Positions 57,780 through 64,000 of a DNA stretch of 64,000 bases are shown in pieces. Origin of the DNA: Macrotis lagotis (lineage: Eukaryota > Chordata > Mammalia > Peramelemorphia > Peramelidae); contig NC_133666.1 of NCBI RefSeq assembly GCF_037893015.1, positions 468,653,454 through 468,717,453 of the forward strand, read 5' to 3'. Made by a program: the position numbers and the translations under genes. The notes beneath the pieces are model-generated. The model did not search any database, had not been told where the DNA came from, and worked only from the letters and a program-made list of their open reading frames with translations. Position 1 is the stretch's first letter, and every line of letters begins with the position of its first letter.

Positions 57780-58090
57780 TGGCCAAGAGAGCAGCAACAA
57801 TTATCCTAGTAAAGGAACAATCTAGGAATGGCATCAAAACCTACATATTCTATACTACCACTCATACAGAAAGGAGACCCTAATCTATTATTAACTCCTG
57901 CACCAAAAACCACAATTCATTTCTTACCATGCACCAACAGTTCACATTCTTTCTCCACCAAAGACAGCTCCAATCATTCACTTTGCCACAAAGCAACAAT
58001 TTCCCTACTTACAGGATTCAGAAACCCCCTGGAAGAATTGTTTCTTGTTGATGAGAAACATAGAGGAAGTTTTCCCTTAGACTAAAATTA
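57780..58090 (+). mobile_element. possible endogenous retrovirus pol fossil
   Basis: An 85-codon frame (57828-58085) has a layout loosely like the connection/RNase H junction of gammaretrovirus-like pol ('SILPLIQKGDP' followed about 25 residues later by 'HSFSTKDSSN'). No LTRs, gag or env are visible nearby. If real, it is a small old fragment. Confidence 0.22.
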
Positions 58091-58177
58091 TCTGCTTCAC
58101 AACCTATAGCAGCACAATCACCTGCTACTTGGTGTCATTTACATTTTCCAGAATCCCCTAGTAAAACACTACAATCT

Positions 58178-59345
58178 TTTATTTGAAAGAACATATTTAT
58201 TTCCACTGTTCCTTCCACATATCCTTCCCAGAAATATTTTAGCTGTTTATGTTATAGAAATGACATTTTTGGTTAGTTTGCTCAAGACTCCATGCAATAT
58301 TTAGAAGGTTAGTGGAAAATATCTGGCATTTGGGTATTACTTAACCCTGAAAGTTTAACCATTCATGGTCAGAATTACGGGATGTGATATGATTTTTAGT
58401 CCTCTGGCAATTGTTTTCAGTGGTAATAACTTTCTGGCAAAGTAGAATTTTCATTTCTCGGCATGCTTCTCATAAATCTTCAAGAATTCCTCCAAGAATC
58501 AGGGGTACTCTTATGGATTTGAGTGGGGAAAAGTGTCCAGTACTGTTTCCTTTCCTGTAGTAGTCAGTCCTTCAGCTCTTTCTATGATGAAGGCTAATGA
58601 GATGCATTCAAAGCCGAGTCTCAGCTTTTCTTGAGAGAACATTTTGTTGGCTGGATACAGAAAGATTCTTCCATACTCCAAGGTCTTGTGCGTATCTGCA
58701 ACCATGGAGCCCTCATACCTTGCAATAAAGGGAATTGTATTGTCCTGAGGATATTTCTTCTCCTTGAGGTACCCTAAGATGACAGGTTTAAAGTCCCTGA
58801 TAAAGCTTTCATTGATACTATAGATGTTGCCTCTATTGCTGATCTGGATATCCTTATTGACTAAAATGAATTCCCCCATATGAGGATCCAACATGAAACA
58901 ATTGATCTCACACTCCATAGAGATCACCACCACTGTGGCACAGCATTCTGCTAGACTGCAAAACATCATCCTGAGAAGGCTCACCAGTTGATGTTCTTCT
59001 ATAAATGCCCAAAATGCTGCCAATGGATCCAAAATACTCAATGATAGAAATACTATTCAAAGGATTAAAGCAGACCACAAAGTTCCCTCTTTTTTTCCCA
59101 GTTCTATTATTATGATGTGTGTTTTCTTTTGACACAAGCACACATGTGCTAAAGGATGACTTCCACATATTAATAATCATCTCATTAGAGAAGATTTTAA
59201 GTTTCTTAATTTGCTTGCCCAACACAATTGTGGGGTCAGCAATTCCAAAGAATTGAACTATTCCATTACAAAAAGAGCAGGAGATGATTTTGATCAGTTG
59301 ACTCATCTGTGCCTTGGACTGTCAGCAAAGTGGCTTAAGGTGTCC
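58178..59345 (-). pseudogene. FBP1: processed pseudogene of fructose-1,6-bisphosphatase
   Basis: FBPase hydrolyses fructose 1,6-bisphosphate in gluconeogenesis. Two overlapping minus-strand frames align in order with it: 58908-59306 ('MIINMWKSSFSTCVLVSKEN', 'GNFVVCFNPLNS', 'SILGIYRRTSTGEPS') and 58511-59041 ('CEINCFMLDPHMGEFILVNK', 'GSMVADTHKTLEYGRIFLYP', 'LTTTGKETVLD'). The C-terminal 'EEFLKIYEKHAEK' ends at a stop at 58451-58453. Homology runs through several normal exon borders without introns, so it is a retrocopy. A frameshift lies near 58940-58975 and the extreme N-terminus is degraded. Metal ligands are lost: FDPLDGSS reads FNPLNSIS, and SEE reads SKE. 'TGKE' and the C-terminus favour FBP1 over FBP2. 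AATAAA lies at 58178-58183; no poly(A) survives. Confidence 0.88.
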
Positions 59346-59859
59346 TTACTTCCTTTCTGTAGGCACCCTGGTAATTCATGACTTGGTTATACATGAGCAT
59401 TGCCTGGGGACAGGTGCTGAAAAGAGTTTAGAATTGAGAACTGGGAGCTTGGAGACAGTAGTCAAGTCTGTCTGTGGTCAATTCCCTTCACTGGAATAGT
59501 AACTATTAGGTAACAGCCAGTAGTATTGCAAAGATGCCGGGCCACTGAAATGCTACCTGACTAATCAAATACCTACACCTGTAAAAAATGGGGGTCCTGG
59601 AGGTAGCAGGAATGACCTGGAGAGGAATAATAAGAACTTGGAAGGAAAACAAAAATTGTGTTTCGTAATTTAGTCTATTAATAAGCAATTCAAAGGCATT
59701 ATCTAGTTGGACTACTCCATGTTTTTTTTTTAAGTTGGATCTTGTTTTCTTGTTTTTGTCGTTTGCTGCCAAATCAATTAGCAAAGCCAACCTTTAATTC
59801 AGAAGGACTTGGGTTCAATTTCTGTCTCCAACATATAGTGGCTGTCAGATAATAGTCAA
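59346..59859. other. unassigned DNA with a MIR-like end
   Basis: No gene was recognised. 59785-59855 ('acttgggttcaatttctgtc') looks like a short MIR-type piece. Confidence 0.35.
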
Positions 59860-61345
59860 GCAATTACAAAACACTTACTTTAGCTCAGGAACTGGAGAGA
59901 CAATAAGGCAAAAACTTGGCACAAGTTAAAATGGAAATAAGGAAGCTGTCAAAAAATATAAAGTACCCAAACTGATCAAAGATCAAACAGAGATCTTAAC
60001 TCAATCTTAAAAAAAGGAAATAATACTAGCTATAAAGAAACTGCCTGAGGGTGGGGAGGTGGGTGTGGAATTGCTGGTCTTGATGGATTCATAGGTGAAT
60101 TCTATCTGCTTTTAAAGAACAATTAGAATCAATATACACAATTCATTTTCAAAAATTGAGAAAGTATACTATCAGATTCCTATCATGAGACAAGTGCAGC
60201 CCTAATAACTAGACAAGACAAAGGAAAAACCTAGGAAAATCATAGAATGATATAATGAACATGAATTCAATAAAATTAAAATCCTTTTGATCATAATGAT
60301 TCATATGAGGAATTATTCATCACAGTTAAGATGGATCTATATTAGAGATGCAAAGTTGTTTCAACATTTGGAAAATAAGTTAGTTGCTCATATTAAAAAT
60401 GAAAATATCCTTAAACCAAATGATTATCTCCATACATGCAGGGAAAAAACCTTTGACAAAGTGCAATACTGATTTATGCTAAAATAAAAAAAAAATCTCT
60501 ACAAGGTATAGGCATAGAAGGACCATTATTAGTATCATAAAAGTATCTATATAAAATTAAGTCAGCATCAGTGCAAGATGCACTAAAAACTTCCCCTATA
60601 AATACAAGAGTGAAGCAAGGATGTTATTATTTATCTTATTATTTGATATAGTTCTAGAAATTTTGGCAATAACTATAGCAATAAAATTTCAAAGAAATTA
60701 AAGACATTGATAGGTGAAAGGGAGATAAAACTATACCTACTTGCTGATAATATGATTTATTTAGAAAATCCTAAGGAATAAACAAACACACTAATTGAGA
60801 AAATTCAAAACTCCAGCAAAATAAATTCTCAAAAATCTACATTATAATTAAGAAAATCCAAGATGCAATATAAAGGAAAATACCTTCCCAAATAACTAAA
60901 AATGCATTATATATGGGAATCAACATAACAAAGTACACAAAATACATCTGTAGATTTAATTGCAAAATTTTTATAAAAGAAATAGCAATTTAGCACAATA
61001 TTTAGTGCTCATTATTGGGCAGTGCCCATATAAAAAAAATGACATACTACCAGAGCTACTTTATAGTTTTAATGTAATATCAATTAAATTATCAAAGATA
61101 TTCTTGAGATTTCAATAAAATAATATTTAAAATTCAATTAGAAACATAAAAGATATAGACTATCAAAAAGAAATAAAGGAGGTAGGAATGAAGATGGAAT
61201 GACATTTTTAAATTTAAAACTACATTATAAAGTAGCACTCTTCAAAATGATCTTGTATAGAATAAAAAAATAAAGAGGTATTGAATAGACTAGACTAGAT
61301 AAGGGACAAACTAAATTAAGGCACCTAGGATAAGAAGGGAAGTGA
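59860..61345 (+). mobile_element. L1 ORF2 RT-domain relic
   Basis: The order follows the marsupial L1 ORF2: 'tcttgatggattcataggtg', 'cataatgattcatatgagg', 'ctttgacaaagtgcaatact', 'atagttctagaaattttggc', then 'ctacttgctgataatatgat', the RT active-site block with one Asp changed, and 'caaaatgatcttgtatagaa'. No open frame longer than 61 codons. Confidence 0.75.
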
Positions 61346-61473
61346 TTTCTGGTAAGGTCTGCTATCCAAGATATATAAACAATTGCATATTTATGTTGTG
61401 AATCAATAAAACAGCAAATGTTTATTTGTGTAATTTGCCTGTATGACTATGTATAGGTATATCTATCATTTAT

Positions 61474-61690
61474 ATGTGTATATCTGGTAAGATCCTTGCC
61501 AGAGTCTTTCTCAATAGGCTGATCCTTCACCTGGAAGATGGCTACCTCCCTGAGAGCCAGTGTAGCTTCAGAAAGAGTAGAACAGTTGATAAGGTGTTTA
61601 CTGCCCAACAACTCCAACAAAAATGCCAGAAACAGAACAGAGGACTGCATACAAAATATGTAGATCTGACTCTAAAATACTAATACAATT
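61474..61690 (+). mobile_element. endonuclease/RT LINE, RT-domain fragment
   Basis: A 69-codon frame (61474-61683) reads 'GKILARVFLNRLILHLEDGY', 'LPESQCSFRKSRTVDKVFTA' and 'QQLQQKCQKQN', the fingers/palm part of the RT of the same family as 26560-27463 and 52405-54845. It ends at 'YVDLTLKY', just where the RT catalytic Asp-Phe motif begins. Confidence 0.8.
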
Positions 61691-62089
61691 GACCTAGAGA
61701 TTCCATTACTGGAGCTTACTCTGGTATACAATGTGAGATTTTACTCCATGTCAAGTCTTTGCCTGTCTATTTTACAAGTTACCCAGCAGTTTTTGTAAAA
61801 TAGTAAATTATTATTCCAGTAGGTGGAGTTATCAAACATTAGGTTACTGTGTTTATTTACTTCTGTATGTTATGTATCTAATCTGTTTCCCTGATCAAAC
61901 TGCATAGTTCTTAAAAAATACCCATCATTTTGATGCTTTCTGCTTTATAGTACAATCTGAGATCCGGTACTGCTGGACCATTTTCCTAAATTTTTTATTA
62001 TTTCTTTTGAGTTTTTTGGCATTTTGTTACTTCAGATAGAATTTTTTATTTTTTTCTCTGTTATATTTTATCAAAAATTTATATCTATT

Positions 62090-62280
62090 AACAGTAGCTA
62101 CTAATAGACATAATAATAGCATAGTACCTATTATGTGTCAGACAGCTATAACTTAAAAATAATTATCTTATTTGAGCCTCATAATATCCCTAAAATTAAC
62201 CTACAAATCTCTCTGGTTGTGGATTGTCCTCTCTCCCCTCCCTTCAACATCCCTCCCTAACCTCTCCCCCCCCCGAATTT
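62090..62280 (-). repeat. MIR-type fragment plus C-rich run
   Basis: 'aatagcatagtacctattat' and 'cttatttgagcctcataata' in reverse orientation; a C run of 8-9 bases follows at 62266-62274. Confidence 0.45.
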
Positions 62281-62534
62281 AATTTTTTATTTAATTTCCT
62301 TTTTCTGAAATCTGATTTTTAGAATTTTTTTATTGTTCTCTAAACCTAGGTATTTTATATTTCTGTAAATGCATCCATTTTTCTTAAGTTCTTTCACTGA
62401 CATATAAATGGAAAAGGAGTTTTTTGTGTTATCTTTTATTATTTCTTTTAGTCTTGAATTCTTTTTTGCACTTTTGACACAAAAAATCTGGTTTAGCTCT
62501 TTTTTTCCCTCTTTTATTTTTTCTTTTATTTTTT

Positions 62535-62692
62535 AGGGTTTTTTTTTTTTTTTGCAAGGCAATGGGGTTAAGTGGCTTGCCCAAGGCCACACACAGCTAG
62601 GTAATTATTAAGTGTCTGAGACTGGATTTGAACCCAGGTACTCCTGACTCCAAGGCTGGTGCTTTTTCCACTACACCACCTAGCCACCCCCC
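62535..62692 (-). repeat. WSINE1-type SINE inserted in L1
   Basis: Long T run, 'gcaaggcaatggggttaagt', 'tgaacccaggtactcctgac' and 'ctacaccacctagccacccc'. Little diverged. Confidence 0.95.
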
Positions 62693-63060
62693 TTTTTCTT
62701 TTTAAAAAGCAAATATCAAGTGTTTAATTCTCCTCCAAAAATATTTCCTACTTTTATTTAATTAACTTGATTTTTTATACTTTCAGTTTTGAATAATACC
62801 TTTGGATTTGATAATTTACCATATTATTTTTGTTTTTGTTATATTTGACTTGGAAGCTTTGTATTTTTGTCTATGATATTCTGGGAAGTTTTCATTTGGG
62901 GGTTTCTTTCAAGAGATGACCTGTGAATTCTTTTTATTTTCATTTTGATCTGTTCTTTCAATATACATGGACAATCCTCTGTTTTAGTTTTATAGAAATA
63001 TGAACTATTGTTTAGATTTATAGAAATGAAATATTGTGATGTTTCTGAAATTTATCTTTG

Positions 63061-64000
63061 AGGTTGCCAGTCTTCCCTTTCAATGTTTTTTCCTCTATCA
63101 ACATTACCCTGATCCCATCCTCTTCTAAGTATCCCACCTAGTTTTCTAATTCTTTCCCCTTATCCAGATCCATAACTAGAAATATTCTCACCTGAGGGGA
63201 CTGGGAAGGTAGCAGTTGAGGTAAAGAGATGTGGGTGGTGAAGAGTATGGCCTTAGGGGTATTTGTACTAGGAAGGGAGTGGTGCACCTCCCAGGGAACA
63301 TGGAAGTAAGAGAAGATATCTCCTTAATGGAATTGGGGTAGTGGGTTTTGTAATAGGCCATGGCATTACACAGCCAGTAAATGTCTGAGGTCAAATTTGA
63401 GGTAAGGTCCTCCTGACTTTAGAGCCAGCATCCTACCCATCTAGCTGTCCCTATTGGGGTAGTAGCCTTGAGACAAAATGAAGGAACAAGGTTAAGGGAC
63501 AGCAACCTCAGAACTTCCACACAAGGAGAAACTGAAACCCATTCCCCCACCCCAGGGAAGAAACCTGCTCCCTGGATGGAGGTACCATGTAGATAAAGCA
63601 GACTGGTTATCTGATTTAGTTACTGTTATGCTGATATCAAAGCTGGCTCACAGAAGTCTCTGACACTTAAGCATTCTAATGTATTACAAATAAAAACTGT
63701 TTCCCTTGGCATTGCATTTCAATGGAGATCAAAGTCTTAAGAAAAAGAAGACCCTTCTAAGGGGAAAATTTCAGACACTAATCAACACATTGCTGTTTTT
63801 TTTTTTAAAGGGGAGTCTGTAAAATTCTTGGTACAGAAGGTAAACATTAGTGGTAGGAATGAAAGATATTTCCTCAAGAATCCTTGATCACATTATTGCT
63901 AAAAATCACTTTGAAATCCTACCTGTGCTACTATCTAGTGAACAAAATTCGGTTAACTGTCTTGCATGTTGATGAAAAGGGAGGTTGGACAGAGATCTTC
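63061..64000. other. unassigned DNA with a SINE tail
   Basis: 63355-63452 is a reverse SINE head fragment ('cattacacagccagtaaatg', 'tcctacccatctagctgtcc'). The rest shows no recognisable repeat or gene up to the end of the window. Confidence 0.4.

Larger units (their letters stand above)
61695..63060 (-). mobile_element. L1 internal fragment, interrupted
   Basis: 61695-62085 matches L1 ORF2 in reverse ('gttacccagcagtttttgta', 'caaacattaggttactgtgt', 'gatccggtactgctggacca'). 62300-62530 continues towards the 5' side ('ttctgtaaatgcatccattt'). 62700-63060 resembles the ORF1 side ('ttcaagagatgacctgtgaa'). A MIR (62090-62185), a C-rich run and a WSINE1 interrupt it. Confidence 0.6.

Overview
This 64-kb window looks like gene-poor, AT-rich mammalian DNA from a marsupial. 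The main evidence is the repeat content: many MAR1-type CORE-SINEs (3' end reading like a BovB/RTE tail, 'ggggtcacgaagagtcgga'), many tRNA-derived SINEs of the WSINE1 type (tRNA head, then 'gccttgcaaaa' and an A tail), and L1 3' ends of the marsupial type. Abundant WSINE1 copies, one with a perfect 16-bp target-site duplication, point to the Australian marsupial lineage (Australidelphia) rather than an American opossum. That is an inference from remembered consensus sequences. No intact protein-coding gene, tRNA, rRNA, CRISPR array or bacterial-type system is visible, and nearly all short ORFs are chance or repeat-derived.

The two recognisable host-gene sequences are processed pseudogenes, both on the minus strand. 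At about 45.4-48.2 kb lies a retrocopy of the somatostatin receptor 2 (SSTR2) mRNA with the whole coding homology, probable 5' and 3' UTR, a polyadenylation signal and a poly(A) tract; it appears to have landed inside a MAR1 SINE. At 58.45-59.35 kb lies a decayed fructose-1,6-bisphosphatase (FBP1-like) retrocopy that has lost metal-binding residues.

Layout: 0-4 kb has an L2 relic carrying a direct duplication and a 193-bp, 99%-identical inverted copy. 4-16.5 kb is dense nested SINEs, two hAT-like MITEs of one family plus a third hAT-like element, CR1/L3 and L1 pieces, and several local duplications. 16.5-25.8 kb is mixed SINEs, microsatellites and non-repetitive DNA. 25.8-28.1 kb is an L1 3' end split by a second LINE. 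28-35 kb holds L1 ORF1-like and ORF2 pieces and a degenerate LINE-like stretch. 35-45 kb has L2, MAR1, WSINE1, CR1/L3 and a candidate TATA/CCAAT pair. 45-48 kb is the SSTR2 retrocopy. 48-55 kb has L1 and L2 ORF2 relics and a long minus-strand LINE with an AP-endonuclease domain whose reverse transcriptase core is missing. 55-60 kb has an L1 3' end, unassigned DNA and the FBP1 retrocopy. 60-64 kb is L1 ORF2 relics in both orientations.

The most interesting structure is evolutionary, not a working system: one endonuclease/RT LINE family is present in five or six forms, including a short 5'-UTR-to-3'-tail derivative that shares its body with the composite SINEs scattered through the window. Nested insertions give a relative time series (MIR/L2, then hAT-like MITEs and MAR1, then WSINE1). 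I found nothing that supports an undescribed biological system.
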